From Microbacterium sp. BK668 (GTDB taxonomy: Bacteria > Actinomycetota > Actinomycetes > Actinomycetales > Microbacteriaceae): a stretch of 64,000 bases of DNA. A program made the translations under genes and the position numbers. Below the pieces are notes generated by a model. The model had not been told where the DNA came from and ran no database searches. It was given only the letters and a program-made list of their open reading frames with translations. Positions 7,466 to 16,180 of this stretch are shown piece after piece. The DNA is taken from positions 496,001 to 560,000 of the forward strand of contig NZ_SNWG01000001.1 in assembly GCF_004362195.1 (NCBI RefSeq), given 5' to 3'. How positions within the stretch are numbered: position 1 is the stretch's first letter; every line of letters starts with the position of its first letter.

Positions 7466-8479
7466 TCAGACCGAGTCGCGGACGATCAGCTCGGTGTCGA
7501 GGATCGTCACGTGGCGCGGGGACTTCCCGGCGAGGATGTCGAGCAGCACGCTCGCCATCCGCTCGCCCTGATCGAACGAAGGCTGACGCATCGTCGTGAG
7601 CTGCGGTGTCACCGACGTGGCGACGGGCGAGTCGTCGAAGCCGATGATCGCGATGTCGTCGGGCACGCGCATGCCGGCTGCCGCGATGACGGACAGTGCG
7701 CCGCGAGCCATGAGGTCGCTCGCGACGAACAGCGCGTCCGGAGCGGCGCCCCTGTCGAGGATGCGGCGCATCGCGTCGGCGCCTCCGTCGGCGGTGAAGC
7801 CGCCGTCCTCGACGACCTCCTCGTCCAAGCCCGCGGCGGCGAGCGCCTGCCGGTAGCCCTCGAGGCGGTCCACCCCCGCGGGCATCGTGAGCGGACCGGT
7901 GATCGTGCCGATCCGGCGCCGGCCCCGCGCGAGCAGGTAGGCCGTGGCATCCCGCCCGCCGCGCACGTTGTCGACGTCGACGTAGTAGTCGCGCTCGCGC
8001 TCGCGCACAGGGCGCCCGCCGTAGACCACGGGGACGGCGGCGGCGATGCGATCGATGAACGTGTCGCTCGTGTGGTGCGACACGATGATCGCACCGTCGA
8101 CGGCGCCGCTGCGCACGTAGCTCGTGGTCTTGTCGCCGGGGTCGTCGCTCGCGATGAAGAGGTTCAGCACATAGTCCGAGCGATTGAGCCGGGCGTTGAT
8201 GCCCGACACGATCGACGCGAAGAACGGGTCGCCGAAGAACCGCGTGGTGTCCTCGGGCACGACGAGCCCGATCGCCTGCGTCTGGCGGCTCGCGAGCGAC
8301 CGCGCCGCGCGGTTCGGCACGTAGTTCAGGTCGGCGATCGCACGCTGCACGGCCTCCAGGGCCGTCGGGCTCACGGCCGTCGAGCCGTTCACCACGCGCG
8401 AGACGGTCGATCGGGAGACCCCCGCCGCGGCGGCGACCTCTTCGATCGTCACCGCGAGGCGTGACGTGTCGGTGCTCAT
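7466..8479 (-). CDS. LacI family regulator, CelR/CebR-like
   Basis: A 337-residue LacI repressor: N-terminal helix-turn-helix (TIEEVAAAAGVSRSTVSRVV, residues 11-30), hinge near 55-65, and a periplasmic-binding-like sensor domain with DLMARGALSV and IIGFDDSPVA near the C-terminus. It is the last gene of a cellobiose-type operon, following the beta-glucosidase. Three operators close to TGGGAGCGCTCCCA, the published site of Thermobifida CelR, lie in the operon promoter. The natural inference is that this protein binds them and is released by cellobiose. Confidence 0.9.
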   Translation of the reverse strand: MSTDTSRLAVTIEEVAAAAGVSRSTVSRVVNGSTAVSPTALEAVQRAIADLNYVPNRAARSLASRQTQAIGLVVPEDTTRFFGDPFFASIVSGINARLNRSDYVLNLFIASDDPGDKTTSYVRSGAVDGAIIVSHHTSDTFIDRIAAAVPVVYGGRPVRERERDYYVDVDNVRGGRDATAYLLARGRRRIGTITGPLTMPAGVDRLEGYRQALAAAGLDEEVVEDGGFTADGGADAMRRILDRGAAPDALFVASDLMARGALSVIAAAGMRVPDDIAIIGFDDSPVATSVTPQLTTMRQPSFDQGERMASVLLDILAGKSPRHVTILDTELIVRDSV

Positions 8480-8500
8480 GGAGGCAGCTTCCCTCCGGGT

Positions 8501-10000
8501 TCAGGCGTCTGCGCCGAGCTCCGGGCCCAGGGCTCGGGCGGCGATGATCCGAGAGTATTCCCGTCCGCTGTCCTTCACCGAACGCTCCTGGGTGTCGTAG
8601 TCGACGCGGACGATCCCGAAGCGCTTCTCGTACCCCCAGGCCCACTCGAAGTTGTCGAGCATCGACCAGTAGAAGTAGCCCCGCACACCCACGCCGTCCT
8701 CGATGGCGTCGAGGATCGCCCCGAGGTGTCCGCGCAGGAACCCGGTGCGCTCGGAGTCGTGCACGCGCACCTCGCCGTCGGCGCCGGGGACCGGCTCGTC
8801 GTCGTAGGCGGCGCCGTTCTCGGTCACGTACAGCACCGTGCCGGCGGGCGCGGCGTACTCGTCCGAGACGCGCTTCAGCAGGCGCGACAGCCCTTCGGGC
8901 TGCACCTCCCAGTGCATCGAGGTGCGCGGGAGCCCCCGGTCGTACCAGTACACGTCGGCCGAGGCCGGGAAGGGAGAATGGCCGAGCCGCTCGGTCGGCG
9001 CGTCGCCGCCCTGCGGCGGGGTGGGCGACGGCGTGCCGCCGACGAGCTCGCCGTGGTAGTAGTTCACGCCCAGCGCGTCGATCCGCGTCGCGATCGTGTC
9101 GAGGTCTCCCGGTCGGACGGCCTGCTCGAGCGCGTCGACGGCCGCGGCATCCACCTCCCGGATGTCCTCGACGATGTCGGCCGGGTAGGACCCGAGGAAC
9201 ACCGGGTCGAGGAACCAGCGGTTGAACTGGCCGTCGATGAGTCGGGCGGCGTTGACGTCGTCGGGCTTGGCCGGGTCGGCCGGGTCGGCGACGGTGAGGT
9301 TCAGGGTGATCCCGAGCTCGAGGGAGTCGTCCCGCTCGCGCAGCGCCCGCACCGTCTGGCCGTGACCGAGGAGCAGGTGGTGTGCGGCCAGGAGCCCCTC
9401 GGTCACGCTGTAGTGGCCGGGTGCGTGCAGCCCCGCCGTGTAGCTGAGGAACGACGAGCACCACGGCTCGTTGAGCGTCGTCCAGACCTTCACGCGGTCG
9501 CCGAGCGCGTCGTGCATGTCGAGCGCGTACTCGGTGAAGAGGTCGGCGGTGTCGCGGCTCGCCCAGCCGCCCTTGTCCTGAAGAGCCTCCGGGAGATCCC
9601 AGTGATAGAGCGTGAGCCACGGCAGGATGTCGGCGGCGAGGAGTTCGTCGACGAGCCGGCTGTAGAAGTCGACGCCCTTCGCGTTGAGCGGCCCGCCGTC
9701 GGGGCGGACACGCGACCACGACGTCGAGAAGCGGTACGTCTGCAGGCCCATGCGCTTCATGAGCGACACGTCCTCGCGGTAGCGGTGATAGTGGTCGCAC
9801 GCGACGTCGCCGTTGTCGGCGTTGATGACGGCTCCGGGCACGCGGCTGAAGGCATCCCAGATCGAAGCCCGGCGCCCATCTTCGAACGCGGCCCCCTCGA
9901 TCTGGTATGCGGCCGTCGCGGCGCCGAACAGGAAGTCGGTCGGGAACCGTCGCCCCTCGGTCGCGGTCATGTGCGCGGTGTCCTCTCTCAGGAACGTCAT
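8501..10000 (-). CDS. GH1 beta-glucosidase (cellobiose hydrolase)
   Basis: A 499-residue cytoplasmic glycoside hydrolase of family 1. The acid/base Glu is in TLNEPW (E178) and the nucleophile Glu in YVTENG (E394), with the N-terminal FLFGAATAAYQIEG and the C-terminal DNFEWAWGYEKRFG signatures. It would split imported cellobiose or other beta-glucosides. The ATG at 10000 is just after the stop of the permease gene and has GAAGGG upstream; a second ATG at 9970 (MTATEGRRF) is possible and would remove ten residues. By position it matches BglC of Streptomyces, in the order binding protein, two permeases, glucosidase, regulator. Confidence 0.93.
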   Translation of the reverse strand: MTFLREDTAHMTATEGRRFPTDFLFGAATAAYQIEGAAFEDGRRASIWDAFSRVPGAVINADNGDVACDHYHRYREDVSLMKRMGLQTYRFSTSWSRVRPDGGPLNAKGVDFYSRLVDELLAADILPWLTLYHWDLPEALQDKGGWASRDTADLFTEYALDMHDALGDRVKVWTTLNEPWCSSFLSYTAGLHAPGHYSVTEGLLAAHHLLLGHGQTVRALRERDDSLELGITLNLTVADPADPAKPDDVNAARLIDGQFNRWFLDPVFLGSYPADIVEDIREVDAAAVDALEQAVRPGDLDTIATRIDALGVNYYHGELVGGTPSPTPPQGGDAPTERLGHSPFPASADVYWYDRGLPRTSMHWEVQPEGLSRLLKRVSDEYAAPAGTVLYVTENGAAYDDEPVPGADGEVRVHDSERTGFLRGHLGAILDAIEDGVGVRGYFYWSMLDNFEWAWGYEKRFGIVRVDYDTQERSVKDSGREYSRIIAARALGPELGADA

Positions 10001-10002
10001 GA

Positions 10003-10917
10003 TCAGCCCTTCACGGCTCCGGCCATGATCCCACTCACCAGCTGCTTGCCGGCGAAGATGAAGAGCAGGAGCAGGGGGATGGTCGCCAGCACGACGCCGG
10101 CCAGGACGATCGAGTAGTCGACGAAGTAGTTGGACTGCAGCAGCGACAGCGCGACGGGAAGCGTCGGGTTCTGCCGGTCGAGCACGATGAACGGCCAGAA
10201 GAAGTTGTTCCACGCGCCCACGAAGGTGAAGAGGAACAGCATCGCCGCGGCCGGACGGGCGGCGGTCACGCCGACGGTCCAGAACGTGCGGATCATGGAT
10301 GCCCCGTCCACGCGCGCCGCTTCGATGAGCTCGTCCGGCACGGCCTGGCGCAGGTACTGCGTCATCCAGAACACGCCGAACGCGCTCGTGACGGCGGGGA
10401 TGATGATCGCGCCGATCTGGCCCGTCCAGCCGAACTCCGAGAAGAGGATGTAGAGGGGCACGACGCCGAGCTGGGCCGGCACGGCCATCGTCGCGACGAC
10501 GAAGATGAGAAGAGCCGGTCCGCCGAGGAAGCGCAGCTTCGCGAAGGCCCAGCCCGCGAGGGTCGACGTGATGACCACGGCCGCGGCGATGAGGGTCGAG
10601 CTGTAGATCGAGTTCCACAGCGCGATCCAGAAATTGACCGCCTCGTTGCCCGCGACGGCCTGCGCGTTCGCGATGAAGTTCGCGCCGGGGATCCAGCCGA
10701 ACGGGCGGCGGAGGCTCGAGGCATCCCCCGATCCGATGATGAACGACCAGTACAGGGGGAACAGCCCGACGAGGAAGACGACGGTGAGGATCAGGTACGT
10801 CCAGAAGGTGGGGCGCGAGCCGCGGATGCGGGTGGCGCGACGCTCGTTGCGACGGCGCTTGGGCTCGTTCGGGATCGACTCCACGACCGCGATCGCGGGG
10901 GGCATGCTGAGGCTCAT
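10003..10917 (-). CDS. Sugar ABC transporter permease (MalG/CebG type)
   Basis: A 304-residue inner-membrane permease with six helices and the cytoplasmic EAA loop (EAARVDGASMIRTFWTV, about residues 195-211) that docks on the ATPase. It forms a heterodimer with the MalF-type permease that overlaps it by 4 bases. No ATPase gene is in the operon; in related actinobacteria a shared MsiK ATPase encoded elsewhere serves several sugar transporters, and that is the likely arrangement here. Confidence 0.92.
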   Translation of the reverse strand: MSLSMPPAIAVVESIPNEPKRRRNERRATRIRGSRPTFWTYLILTVVFLVGLFPLYWSFIIGSGDASSLRRPFGWIPGANFIANAQAVAGNEAVNFWIALWNSIYSSTLIAAAVVITSTLAGWAFAKLRFLGGPALLIFVVATMAVPAQLGVVPLYILFSEFGWTGQIGAIIIPAVTSAFGVFWMTQYLRQAVPDELIEAARVDGASMIRTFWTVGVTAARPAAAMLFLFTFVGAWNNFFWPFIVLDRQNPTLPVALSLLQSNYFVDYSIVLAGVVLATIPLLLLFIFAGKQLVSGIMAGAVKG

Positions 10918-11960
10918 GCCGACACCTCCTTCTTCGCCTGCTTGGCGAGTTCCTTCTGCTGGCGCTTGGTGAGCTCCGAGCGCAGCCCCTCGTCACGCAC
11001 GAAGGTGCGCGTCAGGAGCAGATTCACCACGCCGACGAGGACGATGATGAGGAAGAGGATCCACGCCATGGCGGCCGCGCGACCGAAGTTCCACTGGCCC
11101 CACCCGATGTCGTACAGGTAGAGCGCAATCGTGAGCCACTGCTGGCCGGCTCCACCGCGGCCGAACTGGTCGAACACGCGCGGCTCGTCGAAGATCTGCA
11201 GACCGCCGATCGTCGAGGTGATGATGACGAAGATGAGCGTCGGCTTGAGCGAGGGCAGCGTGATCGAGAAGAACTGGCGCACCACACCCGCCCCGTCGAC
11301 GGTCGCGGCCTCGTAGTAGTCGCGGTTGACGGCCTGCATGGCCGCGAGGAGGATCAGCGCGTTGTAGCCGGTCCAGCGGTAGTTGACCATGGTGGCGATC
11401 GCGACGTGGCTCCAGAACGGATCCTTGTGCCACGGGATGGCGGGAAGGCCGAGGTCGCCGAGCCACGTGTTCACGAGTCCGATGTTGTCGGCGAAGATCG
11501 CGGTGAAGATGAGGCCGACGGCGACCGGGGCGACGACGAACGGCAGCAGCACGCTCATGCGCCAGAAGGTCTTGGCGCGGAGGTTGCGGTCGAGGACGGC
11601 GGCGATGAAGAGGGCCGCCACGAGCTGGGGGATCGTCGACAGCAGGAAGATGCTGAAGGTGTTGCGCAGCGCAGTCCAGAAGTGGGGCTGCGTGAGGATC
11701 CAGATGTACTGGTCGAAGCCGACGAAGGTTCCCGAACCGCGGACGAGGTCCCAGTCCATGAACGAGATCACCGCGGTGTAGACGATCGGGAACAGGCCCA
11801 CGAGCGCGAACAGGATGAAGAACGGCGAGATGTAGAGGTACGGCGAGACCTTCAGGTCCCACTTGCTCAGTCGCTGCGAGAACGACAGGACGCGGGGCGG
11901 TCGAGGAGGCGCGTCGTCGGCGTGGTTGCGCACCACGGGGCGCGAATCTGTAGCGGTCAC
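10914..11960 (-). CDS. Sugar ABC transporter permease (MalF/CebF type)
   Basis: A 348-residue membrane permease with the EAA motif YYEAATVDGAGVVRQFFSITLP. The GTG at 11960 is chosen because GAAGGA sits five bases upstream; the ATG at 12014 lacks a site and only adds a basic stretch. The last codons overlap the ATG of the second permease (ATGA), so the two are translationally coupled. Its C-terminal tail is long and Lys-rich, on the cytoplasmic side. Confidence 0.92.
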   Translation of the reverse strand: MTATDSRPVVRNHADDAPPRPPRVLSFSQRLSKWDLKVSPYLYISPFFILFALVGLFPIVYTAVISFMDWDLVRGSGTFVGFDQYIWILTQPHFWTALRNTFSIFLLSTIPQLVAALFIAAVLDRNLRAKTFWRMSVLLPFVVAPVAVGLIFTAIFADNIGLVNTWLGDLGLPAIPWHKDPFWSHVAIATMVNYRWTGYNALILLAAMQAVNRDYYEAATVDGAGVVRQFFSITLPSLKPTLIFVIITSTIGGLQIFDEPRVFDQFGRGGAGQQWLTIALYLYDIGWGQWNFGRAAAMAWILFLIIVLVGVVNLLLTRTFVRDEGLRSELTKRQQKELAKQAKKEVSA

Positions 11961-12024
11961 AGTCGTCCTTCGTCGAGGGATGGCGGGGGTGCGGGCCGCG
12001 TCGGCGACCCGCACCCCGGGAGGA

Positions 12025-13287
12025 TCAGAAGGCCGAGACCTCGGTGACCCAGGTGTTCCAGCTCGTCTGCTGGTCCTCGAGACCGTCGAAGACGCGCGTC
12101 ACGGCGTTCTGCAGGGCGTCGTGGTACTGGAAGTACTTCGCGCCCTTGTACGGGGCGACCTCGATGGCTGCCGCCCGGTTGGTGAGGATCTCACCCGTCG
12201 GCGCATCCTGGAAGTACTCGTTGGTCGCGGCCGCGAGCTCGTCGCTCTCGAGCGCCTCGAGCTGGCTCGGGAAGGTGCCGGCGTTGGCGAACGCCTTCAT
12301 CTGCGTCTCGGGGGAGGTCAGCCAGTCGGCGAGCTTCTGAGCGGCTTCGACGTTGGCGCCGTTGGCGGGGACGACGAGGTACGACCCGCCCCAGTTGCCG
12401 CCGCCGCCCGGGAAGGCGTCCGCGATGTCCCAGTCGGTCGTGTCGGGCGCGTTGCCCGAGATGACCCCGAGCATCCAGCCCGGGCAGAGCATCGCGGCGA
12501 ACTCGCCGCTGGCGAGGGATGCGAACCAGTCCTCGCTCCACTGACCCGCGTACGCCGCGATCGGAACGGCCTTCTCGACGACGGTGTCGTACGCCTCCTG
12601 CACATCGGGGTTCTCGGTGGCGACGATCGTGCCGTCCTCCTCCTCGTACGTGATCTCCATCTGGTTCATCAGGCCCTGGAGAACGGCGTTGGCCGAGTCG
12701 ATGAAGGGCTTGCCGGTCGCCTCCTTGTACTGGGCGCCGACCTCGAAGAAGTCGTCCCACGTGCCGAACAGGCCCGCAACCTCCGCGCGGTCGGTCGGCA
12801 GCCCGGCGGCGGCGAAGAGATCCTTGCGGTAGCAGACGCCCTGCGGACCGATGTCGGTGCCGTAGGCGACCAGGTTGTCACCGGCGTCGGTGGCCGACGC
12901 CTCCTTCCAGTCCAGCCAGCGGCCCTTGAGGTCGTCGGACACGGGAGCGAGCAGGTCGGAGTACTGCATCATCTCGGCGAACCAGTCGATCTCGACGGCC
13001 TCGACGTCGGCGAGGCCCTCCTTGCCGAGCTTCTGGAAGAAGTTGGCGCGGGCGTCGTTCGACGTCGCCGCCTTGTTGTGGACGACCTCGATGCCCGTCT
13101 CCTCGGTGAACTCCGCGAGCAGCTCGTCGGTGTAGCCGAAGTCGTTGAACGTCGCCAGCGTGATGGAGTCGGCGTCCGCCGACTCGGCGGGGGTGCTTCC
13201 GCCGCCAGCGCACCCGGCAAGGGCGATGGCGGAGATGGATGCGGCGGCCGTCGCAACGGTGATGCGCCGCAGTGCGCGTGATTTCAC
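12025..13287 (-). CDS. Sugar ABC transporter substrate-binding lipoprotein (CebE type)
   Basis: A 420-residue family 1 extracellular solute-binding protein. The signal peptide ends in a lipobox (LAGC, Cys about residue 26), so the mature protein is lipid-anchored outside the membrane. The GTG start has AAAGGAG eight bases upstream. It is the first gene of the operon and lies directly behind the promoter with three CelR-like operators. The operon and operators point to cellobiose or cello-oligosaccharides as ligand; the protein sequence alone would only say sugar. Confidence 0.93.
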   Translation of the reverse strand: MKSRALRRITVATAAASISAIALAGCAGGGSTPAESADADSITLATFNDFGYTDELLAEFTEETGIEVVHNKAATSNDARANFFQKLGKEGLADVEAVEIDWFAEMMQYSDLLAPVSDDLKGRWLDWKEASATDAGDNLVAYGTDIGPQGVCYRKDLFAAAGLPTDRAEVAGLFGTWDDFFEVGAQYKEATGKPFIDSANAVLQGLMNQMEITYEEEDGTIVATENPDVQEAYDTVVEKAVPIAAYAGQWSEDWFASLASGEFAAMLCPGWMLGVISGNAPDTTDWDIADAFPGGGGNWGGSYLVVPANGANVEAAQKLADWLTSPETQMKAFANAGTFPSQLEALESDELAAATNEYFQDAPTGEILTNRAAAIEVAPYKGAKYFQYHDALQNAVTRVFDGLEDQQTSWNTWVTEVSAF

Positions 13288-13348
13288 GTGTCACTCCTTT
13301 GTGTGGGGCAAGTTCGAGGACGCCGCCACGGGACGTGGATCGGGGTCG

Positions 13349-13362
13349 TGGGAGCGCTCTCA
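13349..13362. promoter_or_regulatory. CelR-like operator 1
   Basis: TGGGAGCGCTCTCA differs at one position from TGGGAGCGCTCCCA. It lies just downstream of the predicted transcription start of the operon, a blocking position. Confidence 0.75.
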
Positions 13363-13375
13363 CCGGACGGGAGCG

Positions 13376-13405
13376 ACGTTATGGGATCGCTCCCACGGAT
13401 GTCAA
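13376..13405 (-). promoter_or_regulatory. Promoter of the cellobiose operon
   Basis: On the minus strand TTGACA (13405-13400) and TAACGT (13381-13376) are separated by 18 bases. This is the best -35/-10 pair in the window. Operator 2 fills the spacer, and operators 1 and 3 flank it. Confidence 0.75.
13382..13395. promoter_or_regulatory. CelR-like operator 2
   Basis: TGGGATCGCTCCCA, one mismatch to the CelR consensus, occupies the spacer between -35 and -10. Confidence 0.8.
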
Positions 13406-13418
13406 GGGAGCGCTCCCA
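13405..13418. promoter_or_regulatory. CelR-like operator 3
   Basis: AGGGAGCGCTCCCA, one mismatch at its first base, abuts the -35 box. Its centre is 23 bases from that of operator 2, about two helical turns. Confidence 0.8.
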
Positions 13419-13473
13419 CGAATCGGTCACAGTTCGGTCACGCCCGCCCGCGGGCCGGGTTTCCGCCGCCCCG

Positions 13474-13479
13474 TAGACT
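13474..13479 (+). promoter_or_regulatory. -10 box of purS-purQ
   Basis: TAGACT fits TANNNT. It predicts a leader of about 29 bases containing GGAG at 13504-13507 before the purS ATG. Confidence 0.5.
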
Positions 13480-13514
13480 GGAAGGACCATCCTCCCGACA
13501 TCCGGAGCGTTCGT

Positions 13515-13763
13515 ATGCCCACCATCGTCGTCGACGTCATGCCCAAGGCCGAGCTGCTGGACCCGCAGGGGAAGGCGGTCGCCGGCGCGCTCGACCGGAT
13601 CGGCGTCTCCGGATTCAGCGGTGTCCGGATCGGCAAGCGCTTCGAGCTCGCTATCGAGGGCGAGGTCGACGAGGCGCTGCTCGACACGGTGCGCAGGGTC
13701 GCGGACGACGTACTGTCGAACTCGGTCATCGAAGACGTGGTCGGGATCGAGGTGGTCGAGTGA
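13515..13763 (+). CDS. purS: Phosphoribosylformylglycinamidine synthase subunit PurS
   Basis: An 82-residue PurS protein, the small subunit that bridges PurQ and PurL in the three-part FGAM synthase. The sequence has the family pattern: [20 protein letters not shown] at the N-terminus and a conserved [10 protein letters not shown] near the end. GGAG lies upstream at a suitable distance. The stop overlaps the purQ start (GTGA), so production of the two subunits is coupled. The PurL subunit is 40 kb away at 53.2 kb. Confidence 0.95.
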   Translation: MPTIVVDVMPKAELLDPQGKAVAGALDRIGVSGFSGVRIGKRFELAIEGEVDEALLDTVRRVADDVLSNSVIEDVVGIEVVE

Positions 13764-14467
13764 CCGCCCGCGTCGGAGTCATCACCTTCCCGGGCTCGCT
13801 CGATGACCGCGACGCGCAGCGCGCTGTCCGGATCGCCGGAGGCGATCCGGTCGCCCTCTGGCACGGCGACCACGACCTTCAGGGCGTCGACGCGCTCGTG
13901 CTCCCCGGAGGCTTCAGCTACGGCGACTACCTGCGCGCCGGAGCGATCGCGGCGCTCGCGCCGATCATGGCGGAGGTGAAGGATGCCGCGGCCAAGGGGA
14001 TGCCCATCCTCGGCATCTGCAACGGCTTCCAGATGCTGGTCGAGGCGCATCTCCTGCCGGGCGGCCTCATCCGCAACGCCCATCAGCAGTTCATCTGCCG
14101 CGACCAGCGCCTGCGCGTCGAGAACACCTCGACCGCCTGGACGAGCGACTTCACCGAGGGCCAGGAGATCATCATCCCGCTCAAGAACGGCGACGGCGGC
14201 TACATCGCCGACGCCGAGACGCGCGCCCGCGTCGAGGGCGAGGGCCTGGTGGCCTTCCGCTACGTCGGCGTCAACCCCAACGGCTCGATCGACGACATCG
14301 CCGGCCTCACCAATGAGCGCGGCAACGTCGTCGGCCTCATGCCCCACCCCGAGCACGCCGTCGAGCCGGGCTTCGGCCCCGACACCCCCGCCGCGATGCG
14401 GTCGGGCGTGGACGGCCTGTCGTTCTTCACCTCGGCCCTCGCGGCCGTCGTCGGCTCCGCGGCATAG
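13760..14467 (+). CDS. purQ: Phosphoribosylformylglycinamidine synthase subunit PurQ (glutaminase)
   Basis: A 235-residue class I glutamine amidotransferase that supplies ammonia to PurL for making FGAM in purine synthesis. The nucleophile Cys is in GICNGFQ and the His/Glu pair in PHPEH; the N-terminal [10 protein letters not shown] and [15 protein letters not shown] are characteristic of PurQ. The GTG start is fixed by the 4-base overlap with purS. The gene is followed by a long palindrome and then a convergent gene. Confidence 0.96.
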   Translation: MTARVGVITFPGSLDDRDAQRAVRIAGGDPVALWHGDHDLQGVDALVLPGGFSYGDYLRAGAIAALAPIMAEVKDAAAKGMPILGICNGFQMLVEAHLLPGGLIRNAHQQFICRDQRLRVENTSTAWTSDFTEGQEIIIPLKNGDGGYIADAETRARVEGEGLVAFRYVGVNPNGSIDDIAGLTNERGNVVGLMPHPEHAVEPGFGPDTPAAMRSGVDGLSFFTSALAAVVGSAA

Positions 14468-14582
14468 AGCACTGACCCCGGGGCTCACCGCCTCGGCAGG
14501 GCCGCGGCATCCGTCCGCTCGACGACCGGAGGCGGCATCCGCCCCTCGCGGGATCAGCCGCGCGGGTGTCGAGCGCGCGGAA

Positions 14583-14648
14583 ACAGGAGATCTCGCGAGC
14601 ACAGGACGTGTGGTCGATCACACGTCCTGCTTTCGCGAGATCGCCTGT
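14583..14648. repeat. Long palindrome between convergent genes
   Basis: Two 30-base arms (14583-14612, 14619-14648) pair with about four mismatches around a 6-base loop. It sits between purQ and the convergent DUF1761 gene. It may be a two-way terminator or an interspersed palindromic element. Its sequence is unrelated to the palindrome at 2197-2265 but its size and position are alike. Confidence 0.8.
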
Positions 14649-14688
14649 CCCGGCGACGACGCGTCGAGTCCCGCACGGCCCGGCGGGG

Positions 14689-15118
14689 TCAGACGGTGCC
14701 GGCGGGCGGCCAGACCCCCAGGATGATCGCCATCACGAGCACGGTCACGAGCTCGTGCGCGATGTTGAGGACCGTGAGCGACGACGGACGCCCCTCGAAG
14801 GCGTCGTGCGTGATGAAGCGCGCCGCCGTGAACCCCGCCCACAGGGCCACGCTCGTGACGATCGCGCCCCACAGCCAGCTGCCGCCGTAGAAGTGCCACG
14901 CGATCGCGGTCGACCCCGCGAGCACCCACGCGGTGACGAAGCTCACGAGCACCGTCACGAGGATCGGCACCAGCGCCGTCGCTCCGGGGCGGTCCATGTC
15001 GACGTTCGCGAGCCTGGACCATCGCGTGCCGAAGACCCTGGGGCTGTACCAGATCGTGCCGACGATCATGCTCGAAGCGGTCGCCAGCAGCACCGCCCAG
15101 TAGTTGATCTCGGACCAT
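14689..15118 (-). CDS. DUF1761 membrane protein, start disturbed
   Basis: About 141 residues with four hydrophobic helices. The opening SEINYWAVLLATASS and IWYSPRVFG match DUF1761 membrane proteins of unknown function. The only well-placed start is the ATG at 15118, preceded by GAGGAGGCGAGG, but it reads out of frame because of one extra G right after it (ATGG-TCC instead of ATG-TCC). The in-frame reading has no ATG, GTG or TTG close to the conserved N-terminus; the next is far upstream, in the promoter of the divergent gene. A one-base insertion or a sequence error is the simplest explanation. Confidence 0.6.
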
Positions 15119-15221
15119 CCTCGCCTCCTCGCCGCGCCGCTCCCTGCGGCGGCCGCTGGCGCGAGAGTAGCGCCGCCGCGCTGCCCCGGCCCCGCACCGC
15201 GCCGACCCCGCACCGCGCCGG

Positions 15222-15227
15222 TAGCGT
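15222..15227 (+). promoter_or_regulatory. -10 box of the dehydrogenase gene
   Basis: TAGCGT ends 7 bases before GTG 15234, which predicts a leaderless mRNA. Unlike the purine promoters it has no GGAAA element 11 bases upstream. Confidence 0.5.
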
Positions 15228-15233
15228 GGACGG

Positions 15234-16163
15234 GTGAGCAGCAGCATCCGGTCACTCGTCGTCTCCGTGCCCACCGAAGAGCTCGCCCGCGATCTCGATC
15301 CGCTCCCCGACGGGGTCGAGGTCGTCGTGTGGCCGATGGACGAGCCCGCGCCGCGCCCGGCGTTCGACCTCGTCGTGCCGCCGTACATGAAGATGGCGAA
15401 GGTGCTGGAGCGCCTCGACGGCGTCGAGGTCGGCCTCGTGCAGGGGCAGTCGATCGGCTACGAGGGCGTGGCGGATGTGCTGCCGCCTCACCTCCGCTTC
15501 GCGAACGCCACGACGGTGCACGAGACGTCGACAGCCGAGCTCGCCGTCGCCCTGACCCTCGCGTCGCAGCGTCAGCTCGACGCCTTCGCGGTCGACACGG
15601 CCCGCGGGCGGTGGAAGCCCGTCTTCGCCGAGAGCCTCGCCGACCGGCGCGTGCTGCTGCTCGGCTTCGGCGGCATCGGCAAGGCCGTCGCCGCCCGCCT
15701 GCTGCCGTTCGAGGTCGAGCTCCTCGCCGTCGCGAGCAGAGCGAGGGACGAGGACGGGATGCCGGTGCACGGCGTCGACGAGCTGCCGACGCTCCTCCCG
15801 CAGGCCGAGATCGTGATCGCGTCCCTCCCCGGCGGGGAGGCGACGGAGCACATCATCGACGACGCATTTCTGTCCGCCCTTCCCGACGGCGCGCTCGTCG
15901 TGAACGTGGGACGGGGGCCGCTCATCGACACCGGCGCCCTCGTCGACCACGTCCGACGCGGCCGGATCCGTGCGGCACTGGACGTCACCGACCCCGAGCC
16001 GCTTCCGGAGGGGCACCCGCTCTGGGGTCTTCCCGGCGTGCTCGTCTCGCCGCACGTCGGCGGAGCATCCACCGCCATGCGGCCGCGCATCGCGCGCCTG
16101 GTGAAGCGCCAGATCGAGCATCTGCGCCGCGGCGAGGAGCTCGAGAACGTCGTCATCGGCTGA
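15234..16163 (+). CDS. D-isomer specific 2-hydroxyacid dehydrogenase
   Basis: A 309-residue NAD(P)-dependent 2-hydroxyacid dehydrogenase. The Rossmann motif GFGGIGKAVAARL is near residues 141-153. The catalytic Arg is in NVGRGPLIDTGAL, the Glu in DVTDPEPLPEGHPLW and the His in SPHVGGAS. The substrate is not evident; glyoxylate/hydroxypyruvate reduction is typical of close relatives and could fit a neighbour of a purine-degrading island that releases glyoxylate, but this is only an inference. It is transcribed on its own from a leaderless promoter. Confidence 0.88.
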   Translation: MSSSIRSLVVSVPTEELARDLDPLPDGVEVVVWPMDEPAPRPAFDLVVPPYMKMAKVLERLDGVEVGLVQGQSIGYEGVADVLPPHLRFANATTVHETSTAELAVALTLASQRQLDAFAVDTARGRWKPVFAESLADRRVLLLGFGGIGKAVAARLLPFEVELLAVASRARDEDGMPVHGVDELPTLLPQAEIVIASLPGGEATEHIIDDAFLSALPDGALVVNVGRGPLIDTGALVDHVRRGRIRAALDVTDPEPLPEGHPLWGLPGVLVSPHVGGASTAMRPRIARLVKRQIEHLRRGEELENVVIG

Positions 16164-16180
16164 CGCGCCCCGGCGCGCCG

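Noticed and set aside
5928..9800. Long minus-strand open frame of about 1290 codons
   Set aside because: It crosses purC's end, the permease and parts of the LacI and glucosidase genes out of frame; no domain is recognisable.
15234..16163. Dehydrogenase as a certain member of the purine pathway
   Set aside because: Glyoxylate reduction would fit, but the promoter lacks the shared element and no family residue fixes the substrate.
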